From assembly GCF_002078875.1 (NCBI RefSeq), contig NC_034411.1, positions 7,127,009 through 7,191,008 on the forward strand: a stretch of DNA of 64,000 nucleotides, in the 5' to 3' direction. The position numbers were made by a program, and so were the translations under genes. Of this stretch, positions 12,640 to 26,260 are shown piece by piece; within the stretch, counting starts at the first letter, position 1, and each line of letters starts with the position of its first letter. The notes under the pieces were generated by a model. The model was not told the origin of the DNA. It made no database searches and worked only from the letters and a program-made list of their open reading frames with translations. The DNA comes from Numida meleagris (Eukaryota; Chordata; Aves; Galliformes; Numididae).

Positions 12640-15600
12640 CCCTAGGCTGGCTCTCAGGCTCAGTTCTTCCAATTGAAATGATCCAATTGTGCTCCTAAAA
12701 ATTCAAAAATCTCCTCCAGCTGAAGGACGTTCCCCAGTCTTCTCCGAATAGGCCTTACTAAAATCTCTTTTGGAAAATTGATTCTGGAAGACAAAATTAG
12801 GAGTAAAGCAGCTCTAAAAAGCATCTGAGCAGAGTCCAGATCTGGAGACCCTGGGATGATGGATACGAGATGCTTATTGACAAAAATGTCAGCAGGACTT
12901 CAGTTTTATGGCAGCTATCAGCCTGACGCTCACTGGAAATCAATATTTGCAATTTAAATTTTGTATTTTGTGTGTTGTCAGTTGAAGTTTAATGTCTGTT
13001 TCTCTTTCCTGGACTGTTTCTGGGGGGATTATTTTTCCCTAGTCAACATGGTGAGAAGCAGAACTGATTACATACGATGTCAGCACATGCTGGCAGCTGT
13101 GCCGGTGGGAAGAAGCAGATTCAAGAGCCCATGTTGTTCCACACCCAAGACAGCAATAAACTGGTATTTCGTTTTATTACACCAGTTTAGCACCACAACA
13201 TGTGTGAGATTTCCCCTCCTTGGTGTCAGGGGACCAAATCCTATTCAAGACCCATAAGAAAATAAACACATCCAATATGTGTGCGATGGCAATTGAAAAA
13301 CAAGACAGTGAAGAAGCGTATCCATTCCCAGCCCTTCCTGGACTTTCTTGGGGAAGTTGCGGTGCTACTGGGTGGACGTGTTTCCCATCTGCCAAATTAC
13401 AGCGGAAGTATTTCCCGTTCCCGCAGTGATATTTAGTGAGCTAATGCATTGAATCCCCTTGATTTCTTTCTCCTGACGTTCACCACCATCCATCTCCATT
13501 TGCTACAAGTCAAACCCACCTCATTACTGATTAATGAAAAATATCAAGTCATCTTTCCTCACTTTCATGGTTTTGTTAGCCAAAGAAGTGCATGCAAGCC
13601 TCCTTTCAGACTGTTTCCCTCATCAACACTCGTTCTTTGTTGTCTTTACTTGTATTTCAGTGGAATAGGGAGCTCAATCCTATTTAACACAAGTGAAGGC
13701 CCTGATTCAGCGGGCTGAGCAGTACCTCGAAACAGGGCTTCTGCCTTTCTGAGGGAGGATTCAAACATCTCTCACCTTAAAAAGGGGGCTTTACTACGTG
13801 TCACTAGCTTGATTTTAGACCAAAAAATAATAAAAATTTAAAAAAACAACGCAAAACCCATCAAGTTTTGTACAGGGTCCAAACACAGGTTGTGAACACT
13901 GCCTCGAGAAGGAGCCTACAAAAAGCCTAAGTGCAACTTTTCTGGTTTCCACTGATGCTTATGGGGAAAGCAGGAACAAGCTGCTCAGTGTGAGGAAGGT
14001 ATGGACAGAGAGAATCAGTTTTCCAGGTTACAGGGAAACTTGAAGCCCAAATGCGTGAGCTGAAGACCATCCATGGTAAAAAAAAAACAGCTGAGCAGAG
14101 AGTTAAGGATCTCCAGTCTGCTTGGAGGAAAAAAAAAAAGATATTCAGGGTTTAGAGCCCCTTCTGCTTTCAGGGACCTGCAGAGTCCTGCAGCCTTGGG
14201 GCACTGAACTGTCTCCTTTTTGTAATGATTTCATGGCAACTACTCCCTGCTAGAAATGAAGGGCTGTGATGTTTTTCCTCATTTGTCAGTTCTCTATTGG
14301 AGGATGGGGAGAACATTCTCCTCTCATAGGCAGCCAGATTCTCTGAAACCCTTTCACTTTGTCTGATTGATGTCTTTGGGTCCTATTCTTTAGCACAGAG
14401 AACCACACAGAGACACGGAGAGCTTTATACCACCTACAAACCTTGACACACAGTCAGCATGCTCCAAGCAGGGGCATCCTCATCCATCCGAGCCAAAACC
14501 ACCAAGAAAAGTTATCAGGTCAGCAAGCAGAGTATGAGCAGAGACTTCCCAGATAAGAATTAATGTAGGAGTAAAGAAGAAAGGAAAAATCTGATCTATC
14601 TTTTCCTTTTATTCAAGCACTGAACGTACGTGGAAGCTGTTAAATACAGATTTACAGAAACAACTCTTATCAGAGGAATGGACTAAGACATGCATAGACC
14701 TAAGCCCTGGCGCAGACTGTCTGGGGGAGTTCATGAACAATCCCCTCCCTAGCAGCAAAGTTCCCAGCAATGAGAAGAATGAGTTTTTTCATTGCATTCC
14801 CATCTTTGGCATAGTGAAGACCAGAGTATCAGCACCAATAGAAGTGGGAGCCTGCTGAATCCATTGCTCCTGGGCACACAGAGTCAGAGTTTTGGGTCTA
14901 TGGTATGCATGCTGACATATGTTAAGGACTCATGCCCAGTTATTCATTTATTTGCAATGAAATCCAGATACTATTGTCTTATGCATCACTTGTTCTCACT
15001 GCCACAAGCATGATGCCCTTGAAAGAGCCACTTTATAATAGTCACAGAGTTCATCTGCAAGAACAAACATGGAAGGGGAGGGCTTATTAGAAAGTATCTA
15101 CCAGGTAGTTTACTCCTGTGAGAGACTAAAACTAAAGCATAGTATGCCTCTTGAGATTCGTACTGCCCAAACCAAAACCATCTAATTGAGTAACAAATGC
15201 CATATTTGCTCTCATGCCTGAAGGTGACCAGAGCTACCCTCATAAAGAGCTTCTGCTACAGAAAATAGAGATTACCAGGGAAAAAAGTCATCACACACGT
15301 GGAAGGACAATGCCAACTAGTCGAGAGTAAGTAAAGTCAATTAACAAGCACGGTTTCAAAAGACAAAAGCTTCCTTTTAAAACTCTACTTTTGCAGCGGT
15401 CTTATTGAGACATTTGGTATTTTGGCACTCAGTGAAGTTTGACAACGGGTTCAACTGTGTTTGGCACTAGGGTGCTGATATTTATTTCAGAAATAAAAAG
15501 GCCTTGTAATTCATTCGTAAGGCTGTACGTGGTTAATTCTTGTTGCCTTCTAAATGCTAATTATGAAAGAAAATGTTATAGGGTTCCTTAGGAAATCAAT

Positions 15601-18600
15601 TCTTTATTATACAATAATTGCATCTGCAGGTTTAATGTTCTTCATAAGACTTCGAAAGAACGGGAGAGGCTGGGAGGTCAGATGATGCAAATGGCGGTTG
15701 CATGACCTCGAAAGTCATAGAGAATCTGAGGCCTAATAAAATGCCCAGACATCATTAAAATATTTTCACAAGTCCACACTTAGTATGGAGACCAAGCAGC
15801 TAGTACATCTGTCTGATTGCACCTTGGCCCAACGCTGGATATAAATCTGGGCACACTTATAATGGAAATGGTTGTTCCGTTATTTGTCCAAGAGCTTTGG
15901 TTATTCCTTTGCCTGAATGATTTGATTCTCTCAGGAGCAGCATTTCAGTACTTTTCCCCCTCAGCTTCCCCTGGCTCACTCCCCAGTTGTTCCAGCTTTC
16001 AGCATGGGAGCCAGTGAGGAGCTACTGTTAGGGTTATAAGCCCTGGAGACAGGATATAGCTGAAAAATCATTCTTCCAAGAATTTCTGGGTCACTGTCTA
16101 ATTGTTACTAGCATTAGCATGCTTCATATTCATGTTCCAGCTCCACAGGCAGTACTTACTCTGCACCCAGCCATGTGGGACTGCTCCGGGCGGTGAGTGG
16201 GAACCCAAAACAACACTACTGTATCAGCCTAAGAACGCATCAGCCCCAAGAGTTTTTGCAACAGCAAAACAGAGAAAAAGAGTCTTTCTTTCCACTGTGG
16301 TCATCAGTGCAGCAGTGTATTTCCCTGCTTTTTATTGCATAATTTTTAAAGGAAATATTCCGTGTTACTTAGCTTATTAATTTGCAAAGAAACCACAAGT
16401 TTTTTCCTTACATCACGATGGTTTATTTTAAGATTTTCTTTTAGCTCTTACAGCCTATAAAAATCCAGGGCTTTCAAAGGAAATGAGCTTAAGACTCAGT
16501 ACATTATAAAGGGAATCCAGAGCACATTCACAAATTAGACACCCTTTGCTAACAGCAAACTATTTCAGGTTGCACTGCAGCTCATCCTTTGTTGAGACAG
16601 CAAATGAGAAGGGAGCAGTGATTCATAAAACAAGCTGCGCATTTAACGCACGATAAAATAAGAGAGTATTGCACAGCTTTCTTGGAGAACTGAAAGGCGG
16701 TGCCTTGCAACCAGCAAGCTACTCAAATAAAACCACAGTAGGAGGGGTGCAGTGCAGAACTGTTGCAACCACTCCTAATGATTCAGCCCTTCTTCAGAAA
16801 CTCACCCAGTCAGCACATCCAAAACGCGGTATGAAAATGACACGCGTGCCCTTCCCAAAGCTGATGAAAAAAAGGACAATACGTGTGTGTGTGCACATCT
16901 GTGTGGTGCCCAGGCAGCATTTCAATGTGAGAGAATGTTTGCTTCCGTGCTCCTGTAAGAATTTCTGGTTTGCTGCCTGCAGACAGGTCGGAGGGAATCT
17001 GCCTCAATTCATCAGCTACATGCCACGGGGGTGGCTGAAACAAAATCTATTGCTCAATGCAGCAAAATTCCCAATAAACCCCCAAAACTGAGAATCCCAG
17101 CTCACTGAAGTTTTCCCCCTTCCTTTTTTGCCCAATAATGCATTTTTCTGGCACTTGTCCGTGATAAGCAAGATGTAACACACACTCATTTACAAAGGAA
17201 TGACACATTACTGCTTGACACCTGCAGGAAAACATGCCAAACTAACTACATGTATACTGGAGAACTGGTAATGCCAAGAAGTCTTTTTGTCCAGCTAAGC
17301 AGACTGAATATCAAGCACGACCTCATTCTAAAGCATTAACAGTAAAGAGCTCTACTTCTCTGCTCCATAAAGCCTTTCCTTTGCTACAGAGCCTGCCTGT
17401 ATACAAGATGCTTCAGTCATACTTTGAAAACTGCAGCTGTGGTCAGCACAAGGAGCAGAAGTGAACCCACTGACTCTATTCCCAAGCTGTCCGAACGATC
17501 TCACTGACACCTGGGATAGACTTTTCAAAGACAGCTTGGCACCCAGACAGGCAGCAAGCTAAATGTCCTGGGCAGCTGCGCCCTGCTGAAAGCCCAGCCA
17601 GGAGTGCTGCTGTGGAGCACTTCGGAAATCCTGCTTTTGTTGTGAACCCTATTGAAAACCTAACTTGAAGGGAACAGCTTCTCCACGTTTGAACACAAGA
17701 CAAATATAATCTCAGAAGCCAAGCAATGAAATTAGATGCTTAACTATAAAATAACCAGCCAAAATTTGATAGAAATGAAGAAAAGTGCTTTCCCTCAAAT
17801 TTTCCTTTCTTTGGGGACAATTTCCACCACTCATACCAGGGTGTTCGCAGCTGCGTAGAAGCCTGAGGACACAATCCAGGCATGCCAGCCACTACCACAA
17901 GTACAACTCCTCTGCTGAAAATGTCTGCTATCTCAGATGACTCAAAAGTTTTGATCAAAATTGTGTCCTTCTGGAAATGAACATCCTTGTTTCAGCACTG
18001 AACACTGTGTATATGCTTGTAGACAGCAAGAGAACTCTGCTGTTCAGTCAACTACCAAACAGCAAGAGCTTATCTTTGAGCTAGTTCATGACATGTAACC
18101 AGCATCACTACCTGAAGAAAGGAAATGGCAAGGTAAATAAATACCTGAGTGTTTCTACTGTTCTTCTGCTCAATGTAAGTCACAAGGAGACCTTATCTTC
18201 CAGACAAGGTGTGGAAGGAAATGAGATTAGCTTTATAAACACTAGGCCAATTTCAGATTCTGAAACAGCAAGTGACATTTCAAGGATGTAAGAAAAATCA
18301 ATTTGGCACTCTGGAGTTTAGTCTTAACAGTAAGACTGGGGAGGGAAGAGAACAGAGACAGGTGCTGCCGGAAGGGCTGCCCAAGCCCTACCAAAAATGT
18401 CCCTGCCGTCACAAGCTTCATGTCAAATGCTGGAGGCTCTGTAGATGCAGTTTAAGAAATGCAACCCAACAAACGCAGTGACTGCCTCACATACTACTTC
18501 TCAAAATACTGCTGCTTCCCAAATAGTCTCAGAGATTTCAGGATTCAGAGGGCATGGTCTTTATCTGTTTTTCTCAGTTATATACCTTCTCATTTTTTCA

Positions 18601-20365
18601 AACACCAAAGTGCCTGGTCCATCCCAGGCAGGTGATGAACATCACCAGCTACAGGCATAATTTCCACGATTTTGGTGCCTTTATGATCACACACCCAAAG
18701 CTGCCGTGATGACATCTCATTTAACTGCACCTCTTTGATTGGATGCAGCAGCTTGGGCAAGGGGGTTGCTACAGTCAATAAGCAAAAGAAAGAAGGATGA
18801 AGAAGAACTGGACACAAAGCCATTCTGACAGTAAGAAAGATTTTAACCTGACATCCCCAGTTTGGGGCACCTAATATCATCTCCCTATGATAATGCTATG
18901 AGAAAACCCCTTGACAGACAACTATATTTTTCCTTGAGCTTTTAGCAGGAGTACTGCTCAAGGGAATAAACTTAATAGTGCTGTCCCCAGGGAGCTGCCT
19001 ATCTACTGCTGCCTAACCAAAACCCACTTAACAGAAGCCTAAGAATCTGGAGGAAAATTTCAACAGGTTTTCAAAATTTTCCCCCAGCACCTGATATTGT
19101 CACATTGGAACCAACTAGGCCACCTCAAGGGCTAATTTAAAATGGAGAAGGAACATAAGAGCAGCCCCCACTAGAGCAAGTTGCCAACTGGCGCTCCTAT
19201 TTCCAGAGGAAACAGGCTCCATTTCAGACCCATTTGCAAAAGAAATGCACTGGGAATGACCATTCCTACTACTGACACATGGAAATATATATCTCAGTAA
19301 GAAAATATATACCGATCATACTCATCTGGGTAAGATGGCTTTATCCCAAACACAGAGGAAAGCTGAGAGGGAGTAAGTGATTGCTTTTCAATGTCCTGAC
19401 ACATGTGGACGCAGACTCCTAACAGACAGCCCTGAGTGTTAAAAACAATCCTTTGGATTCCTTAAACATTGTAAGAATACCTTACTAAACATGTCATTTA
19501 AATGAGAAATCAAAGCAATGCTTTCTTTCCTACTTTCTTGTGGGATTTAAGTCTTTGGGGTTCAGAGTTTCTTTCCAAAGCCTTAAGACCTCATGATTTA
19601 ACTAAAGATAAGATTGTCAAGTAACATCTTGGCTTCAGAAGCTTGAGGTTTAGCAAAACACCACTATTGCCAGATAGGATTGTAATAGTTGGCCCTTCTC
19701 AAATTTGGTACAAATACCACCTGTTGAGTGATTAACAGATAACCTCAGGTTTATGTTTGGGTAGCACTCCTTTGCTATGAAGTTTTTCCTATGCCATTCT
19801 GAGAAAGAGAAGACCATCAACTTTAACTTATAATCATCTGGTTTCTGTCATTTTTCTGTCACAACTTTACTGCTGGTGCTGTCATCTCGAATTTGGCTGA
19901 AATTATAGATTTTTATCAAGTAAGCTTTCACAGCATGTTAGAAGAGCCAACCCATTCCTCTTACTTTAAAGCAAAAATTCCAGAGGAAACAGTTGTTTTG
20001 GAACAAATAGAGACTTCTGCAGTGGTTTCAGCTGAAGCACTGGAGAACTTGGAGGTTGAACTGATTATAGACAAAAGCTAAAACCCACTTCAACACCATG
20101 TTGAAAAGTAAATGCCGCGGGAGTGGCGGGGGAGGAAAAGAGCAAGGGAAAAAGTTAACTGTTCTAATTTTTCCCTCTTGTCTCATTTTAAAGATTTCAT
20201 AAATAACACTTTTTAAAGATTCCCCTCTCTCCACTTACTTCTAAGTTTTAAGTCTCCAGAAAGTTTTCTGCAGTACAACAGAGTCATTCTTTGTGCAAAA
20301 GCAGTAGTTCTACTGTATCTAGTTCTGATGTAATTTTTTTTTTATTTTAAGTACACTTAAAAGTA
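12640..20365. other. Unique noncoding sequence, 7.7 kb
   Basis: No gene or confident mobile element was seen. The segment near 15480-15660 is AT-rich with several TAAT cores, and 13670-13740 holds a CCCTGATTCAG word shared with the MITE-like repeats of this window; both are too weak to annotate separately. Short A runs occur near 14078 and 14130. Confidence 0.5.
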
Positions 20366-20450
20366 TCATTATCCTCATTCCATAGGTGAGGAAATAGCTT
20401 ATGGAAATTGCTGAAGGTCACTAACCAGTCAACAGTGCAGGCTCAAGGCT
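20366..20450 (+). mobile_element. MIR-like SINE core fragment
   Basis: The order of words CATTATCCTCATTCCATAG, GTGAGGAAATAG, TTGCTGAAGGTCACTAACCA and CAGGCTCAAGG tracks the MIR core and downstream region (attatcctcatttta-cagatgaggaaactg, then a TTGCC-AAGGTCAC block). MIR is an ancient amniote tRNA-derived SINE amplified with L2; bird genomes retain few copies. The copy is old and about 85 bases are visible, without the tRNA-like head. Chance is unlikely given four collinear words. Confidence 0.65.
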
Positions 20451-20454
20451 CTCT

Positions 20455-21597
20455 CCCCCCTCTTCCACACTTCACGGGAACAGAAATTAAGGAAAATTTC
20501 CAAATTAAAAATGCTGTTCTTCCTTTTAAGTCCTGCCCTTAATCACTGACCCAGAGACCACCAAATTCTGTGTTATGAAATGCTTGAGAAAGGGGAGAGA
20601 TCTAAGCTGAAGCAGCTAGTGGGAGCTCCTATCAGTAAAAATGTGAAAGAAACCATTGCAAACACACTGTCCTCCTGGTTCCAGTACCCTGCTCCATATT
20701 TTGTCCGGTGTGGACGGACATGGGTCAGCCCACAGACAGCCAGGCTGCCTCTGTGCATCTTTGCCGAGCAGCAGTTTTATGTCTCTCTCTTTCCTCCACT
20801 CCCAGTTATATCAGGGCCACCAAAAAAAATGAGAGCAGGAATGCTCTGCTCCCTGTCTCGACCAGGGTAAGAGAGAATCTCGCCTGGGGATGCTCCTGCT
20901 TCAGCATGCCTGTTTGTCTTCAGGATTAACAGAATGGGCAACACTAAGTTCACGGAGATCTGACACCTCATCTGCTTTCAGATTCTTCCACTCTCCTCAG
21001 CTTTCTACTTCAAACAACAAAAAACAGCAGTGAGAGGTAAGAAGGGGAAGGTTGCTGCTACCCAAGATGCCAGCCCCCAGTGAACACTGTGCTCTCCCAA
21101 CAAGTTGGGCCTCCCTATCAATTACTTATTCTTTGTTCTTAGAAGAAGTCAGCCTTTTGTTCTTCCCTCCCTATTGTTTTGAGCCAGAACATCTTTTCTA
21201 ACAGTGTTTGGAGGAGCTCACAGCATTTATGTGGCAGAGCTCCCTGGCTTCTGTCTACCTAGCATGACACTCCCTGCCTGCAGAGCAAGCTAAGGAATAC
21301 AAACAGGTTCAACAGGCTCTCAGAGACAAGTGATTTCCAGCAAAAAGACTGCTTTTCCTCTAAAGATCAAACATTTCAATCTGCCACCCAGGTCTCATGC
21401 AGAATCTTTGTAAACATAGGTTACATGCCAGCAGGTGTTGACTGCTCAACAGAATAAAAATAAGTAAATCACAGCTGGCAAGAAATATCTTAGAACATCA
21501 CTGCTGCTGACCCTACAATCACAAAAAACCTTACATGCTTAAGACAGCCCAAAGAGGAATGCTGGAAACTCAGATCAGAGAATTTCCTAAATAAGAA
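20455..21597. other. Unique noncoding sequence
   Basis: No coding, RNA or repeat signal was recognised. Overlapping short open frames near 20573-20971 on both strands have no family resemblance. Confidence 0.5.
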
Positions 21598-21868
21598 GAC
21601 AGAGCCAGACTCTTCTCAGTGATGCCCAGTGACAGAACAAGAGGCAATGGGCACAAAAAAGAAAATTTCATTACAACACAAGAAAATACATGTTTAGAGT
21701 GTCAGTGGTTAAACAACGAAACAAACTGCCTACAGATTTGTGCCGTCTCCACCCTTGGAGATATTCAGTAGAGACTACAGGGTCCTGAAGGAGCTGGCCT
21801 TACTTTGAGCAGGCCAAAACCATCTCCAGAGATCAGCTCTCATCTCGTCTACTCTGCAAGGCTGTGAG
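21598..21868 (+). mobile_element. CR1 LINE 3' UTR fragment
   Basis: Starting at AGAGCCAGACTCTTCTCAGT, this follows CR1 closely: TGCCCAGTGACAGAACAAG, GAGGCAATGGGCACAAA, then a decayed middle, CACCCTTGGAGATATTCA, GGTCCTGAAGGAGCTGG, CTTACTTTGAGCAGG and CCATCTCCAGAGATC. The order matches the last stretch of ORF2 and the 3' untranslated region in plus orientation. The terminal octamers are decayed (CTGCAAGGCTGTGAG). It is 5'-truncated and of intermediate age. Confidence 0.85.
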
Positions 21869-22841
21869 TTTTAGCTTCTGTAAATTGAAACAAGTTGTTA
21901 ATTACTAGCAATCGTGACTGTTAATGCACAAAATGCATCAGCAGCTGGGGATGGGGACTTACTCCAGCCTTCCCTGCCCTACACCTTGCCTCAGACAAGC
22001 TATCTCCTGTCACAGAAAGCCATAGCTCCTGGCTCTTGACATCAGGGCCTGAAGGTAAGAACTGACTCCAGGAAAAAGGCAAAAAGGACATCAGGAGCTT
22101 AGCGAGTAACATGCAGGGTAGGGCACAATGACCAGAAAATCGGTAACATCTTGTGCTCTGAATGCCATCTAGCCCACTCTCAAGTCTGGACTACTCACAC
22201 TCCCAGTGCTTTGTCATCCCAGAAGCTAAATTCAGCCTGGCTCAAGAATACCAGTCTATCAAAGTGACAAACTGGGGGAACATGTTGAGATAAAATCCTT
22301 TCTGTGACTTTTTTTTGGATCTTTCCCTCAAAAGTGGCCCTAAAAAATTCTCATTTAAGAAGCAAAACTGTCCTGTTTTTACATTTTTCCCCCTTTGCCC
22401 CCCAAACAGCTGTGCTTGAAGGGCAGGCAAAACCAGGTTACATTACAATCCAATCAAGCAAACAGGAATGTAAGGTGCACAAGCCATGCCCTGAAGAAGG
22501 TAATTATTAGGTCAGCCCAAGAAAAATTGATGAACCTAAGATAACACTCCCATACAGATCAACAGTCTTCATATAAATTTTGGTCCTGGCTCCTGTGAAA
22601 CCATTAGCATTCCCTAGCATTGTAATTTACAGCCTGATGATGCACTGAATCATACTTCAATTTACCAGGAAGGTATGAACAAACATTCTTGGGTGGAAAT
22701 TAATACCTGATCTTTGGCTACCTCTTGTGGTGTAAAAATCCAAAGAGTGGAATTACATTTTAGAAACATAACAGAAAATCATTGCCCAATGGATGATCTT
22801 GTCAAGTATTTCTAAGTAGAAAACCAGTTTCTGTGTTTGTT

Positions 22842-22859
22842 TTGTTGTTGTTGTTGTTG
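22842..22859. repeat. TTG microsatellite, six units
   Basis: Six perfect tandem TTG units, flanked by TTTG and TTTTG variants. Confidence 0.92.
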
Positions 22860-24526
22860 TTTTGTTTTTTCCATATAAGAACCATAGAAGGTCTGGCTCT
22901 GGGCTGGGTGAGTGTTTCCATAAGCGTGTGCCATTGATGGCATCTGTTTTCAAGAATGGTTCAAAGGGAATGCAAAGATGTAGTGTATTTTTATGCTGGG
23001 ATTCTTTTCTGTCTGTAGAGTCTTCCAAAAGAAGACAACACAGTTGCATCCCCTAAGACTTCTGTCAATTTCATGTGGACCCCACATTAAAATCTTGCCT
23101 AAGCCACTGAAGAAAAACAATACTGGAATTACATATGCATCTCTCTGTTTTTAAAGGCAATGTAGGGAAAAAAAAGATACAAAGCTAAAATGTCCCAGGA
23201 GGCTTTTTTTCCCTTGTCTTTTGGGACAACCAAAAAAACCAAGAAATAGTCCGTCTTCATACACAAGAAAGTGGAATGCAAATAAAAATTATAAACAAAC
23301 CTCACATGTTTCATTTTTCTAATGACCTGTTCTCCAAAATATATCATGCTATTGTACAATTTTACGTTTAGAGAGAAATCTGGGAAGCACTGTGACTCAC
23401 ATAACCTGAGCAGCAAACACCCAGGGAGCTGATGAGCCTCTGCTATGCAACTAGAGCTCTCCCACATAAAATCAGACTAAATGACTACCAGCACCTTCAA
23501 GCATAGTAAAGGTACAAGATATATAGTTATGGAGACGAGAATCATAAATGCAGCTGTCATGCTGAGAGAACATCTGTACAATTATGGTACCACTGTTCGT
23601 CAACTGTTTATTTCAGCAAGTACCATACAAGAAGCAGAAATGGGGAAGATGAACATGAAGCAGAATTTGCTCAGATATAGAGTCAGATGGTAGATCCATG
23701 GTTTAACAGGAAAAGCAAAGACTCTCAAAACAAGACTGAAGGTCTATCCAACCTCCAGCTAGGGCAAATCAGTGTGGGCCCAGTATGGATCATGGCTCTG
23801 GTCTACCCCACGTAAACTCAAATCTTTCCTCTATAGTTAGAGCAGTAATTTAAAAAGCAGCAGTACTCCCTAGTTAAGGCAGTAATCTGTCCAAAGAGAA
23901 ATGGAATTTGTGCAACTGGAGCTTCTTTATGGATTTTTAAGAAGTCCTGGTGATTAAGTTCTTGTGTAGGAATTCAGGTCTTGCTCAATCTTCACAACTG
24001 AACCAGAGAACAAGCAAGATCACCACGTCACATTAACCGGGTGAGAAAAAAAACCAAAGAGTTTCTTTTCTGCACAATCAATTCAATACTGGGGAGGCAA
24101 TCGTTTTAGCTGAGAAATTAGCATTCCCTGGCATTCAAGTAAATGTTCTTACCCATACTGCCAAAGCCATCTTATCAAAACAAGAGATGTCAGTAGAAGT
24201 TCAGTGTTGTCTGTAGAGCTATGCCTGCAGAAGTATGTCTATCAGTTCAAAATCATCCCTTTCTGTAACCCTGAGCATCACAGACCTTTGTCCACAGGGT
24301 AAACTACGCTGTAAAGTAAACAGTGGGAGAACGAGCCGCAGAAATACTTGATATATCCAAAGAATTAAGAAAGAACACAGGGAAGAAGTGAAAACATAAA
24401 GAAAAAGTTCAGATGAAAACACCAGAGAGAAAACAGTAACATTTAGCAGTCCTAAAATCAGGGGCAGGAGAGGGCGTCCTAATTGGTAATACTACTTAGT
24501 AAGTTCATTTTGTGGCCAGTGACATC

Positions 24527-24541
24527 TTTTTTTTTTTTTTT
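24527..24541. repeat. Poly(T) run, 15 bases
   Basis: Uninterrupted homopolymer with no recognised retroelement beside it. Confidence 0.93.
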
Positions 24542-25331
24542 GTAACAAAGACGGTAAAAGCTTTGCTTACACCCTATGTCCTATGCATTGTGCCATGGAA
24601 GTCAACCCACGCTCATAAGCATTTCTACTCCTCTCCTCAGCATGCTGTGGGTGGTAGGAAACAATCTCTTTAGAAAAGTCTGGCAAGTATCCAGCTGCAC
24701 GCGAGTAGAAGCAAACGACAGCATTAACTGCAGCACACCCGAGTCTCAGAGCAGCTGTGGAAGTCACCGTTAGGATTACTGTGAAAGGAGAAGGTAACAG
24801 GAGGCGGGTAATGCAAACACTGCAGCAAAGGAAACTGAATATTCTGATGGACGCGAAGGAACCAGAGGGACATGACTCCTGGCCAGCCAACAGCGGGCAG
24901 CAAAGGAGATCTCTGCATGAGATCTTTCAAGAGAAGGGAAAAGCGGAAAGCCTTGGGGTCCCCGTAACAAGGAACAGGCCAGAAAAGCGGAAACACGTAG
25001 CTATGTTAAAGCTGCTCTTTTTATACCCGTGTCCTTCAGAAAAAGCCACAATCTCTCCTGCCGCGCTAATCTCTTGATAGTCAGCACTCACACTCGTATA
25101 CGTGCAGATACAGAAATAAGATTTCATCACCAACTCAAAAAGCCATTATAAAATTTGCTGAGGAAATTGCAAACCCAAAATGGAAGCCAGCTGAGACCAC
25201 AGCCTGCAGGGTCATGTATCATTAGCACCAAGTGAACCAAGTCCAAATGTCCAGCTTACTGTTCTGGAGGAAACAAAAGCACTACTATACATGTGGGCAA
25301 AGTATCATCTTTTTCTAATCAAACCTGTCTT

Positions 25332-25378
25332 AGGCCCAGGTTCAGAAAAGCATTCAAGCGTGTGCTTGAGGCTCTCTT
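25332..25378. mobile_element. MITE-like ancient repeat fragment
   Basis: The words GGCCCAGGTTCAGAAAAGCA, TTCAAGCGTGTGCTTGAGG and CTCTTTA resemble the half of an old palindromic repeat common in sauropsid genomes, with the pattern GGCC-GATTCAGCAAAGCA, TTAAGCACGTGCTTAA. The inner stretch CAAGC-GTGTGCTTG is itself an inverted repeat. Family assignment is from memory of the pattern only. Confidence 0.38.
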
Positions 25379-25799
25379 TATTTAGAAAATTGCTCAAAGC
25401 CCACATTTACCTGTAAGCACTTCCTAAAGGCTGTGAATAACAGTGAAACCATAACTAAAATCTTCTGAGAGAGGGTGTTAAAAAGAAATCTAAACATGAT
25501 GAGATGTGATTGTCCAATGCTTCGCCTTATCTTCCTGACAGGAACGCTGTGAAATAAGCGATGAAGAATACAAGGCCGCTCCCAGAGAAGTAGGCCTGAA
25601 CCATCAGACACCAAAAACATCCAATCAGCTCACCAGTATTTCTTGGGTTTATTTATGGTATTGCCACAGACCCAGTGGAAAAATCATGCGAGCAGCCCCA
25701 GGTTTGAGCCCACTCTTAGCCAGCACTCAGAGGTGCCATACAACTTTCAAAAGGAGTCTTTCCCAAGAGTCTGAAGGAAAAGTTATGACCCCATTTAGT

Positions 25800-26260
25800 G
25801 CCACCCGCTAACAGCAGCGAGCGTGGCACAGTTTTCACACAGCAGCTCCACGCTGATGCCTGCGTGCAGTTCATTAATAATCATGTCAGAGCTGTCAAGG
25901 GGATGCAACACTTGCTGCTCTGATGACGCTCTATCCCCATCTCCATGCCAGTAATTTGTCTTTCATCGCCAGCAGAACTGTTTTCGGGCATTTCTGTTTG
26001 ACTTGGTGACTTTCAATCTCTGGCCTAATATTCCATTTCTCCGTATATAAAAAGAAAATCCACAAATCTGAATAATAAACTAGAAAGTTGCAGCTTAACA
26101 AATCTATAAGGCTGTAAAGGCAAATTACTGCTCATTTTATTGTGTGATTAATATAAGCTGACTTACATCTTGAGGAGGCAATGTTACCTCCCTGGGAAAT
26201 ACCCTTCTGCACCAGTTATTCTTAGGTGTTATTTCTGATTAATTATGCTCTCGCTCCATT
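25800..26260. promoter_or_regulatory. Possible conserved noncoding element
   Basis: A 460-base, repeat-free block of the composition typical of developmental enhancers. It contains ATTAATAATCATGTCA at 25873-25888 (paired TAAT cores next to a TGTCA TALE-type core) and CTGTCAAG at 25892-25899, which fits MEIS/TGIF-like TGTCA recognition. Further TAAT-core sites lie towards 26250 (TGTGTGATTAATATAAGC near 26140 and CTGATTAATTATGC near 26236). No coding frame of note runs through it. Function is inference; conservation was not tested. Confidence 0.27.

Larger units (their letters stand above)
21870..25330. other. Unique noncoding sequence
   Basis: It contains a (TTG)6 microsatellite at 22842-22859 and a 15-T run at 24527-24541. 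I see no other repeat, exon or RNA gene. Open frames near 24567-25133 overlap one another on both strands and share no known family, which is typical of chance frames in a slightly GC-richer patch. Confidence 0.5.

Noticed and set aside
12513..12640. Possible continuation of the CR1 that ends at 12458
   Set aside because: The sequence is too diverged to align convincingly by eye.
13670..13740. GGCCCTGATTCAG word, possible MITE-like piece
   Set aside because: A single matching word without collinear support.
19893..20081. Small acidic frame with a protein-like look (Glu/Val/Ile-rich)
   Set aside because: Only 62 codons, no recognised family and no supporting splice or promoter evidence; could be an exon but cannot be supported.
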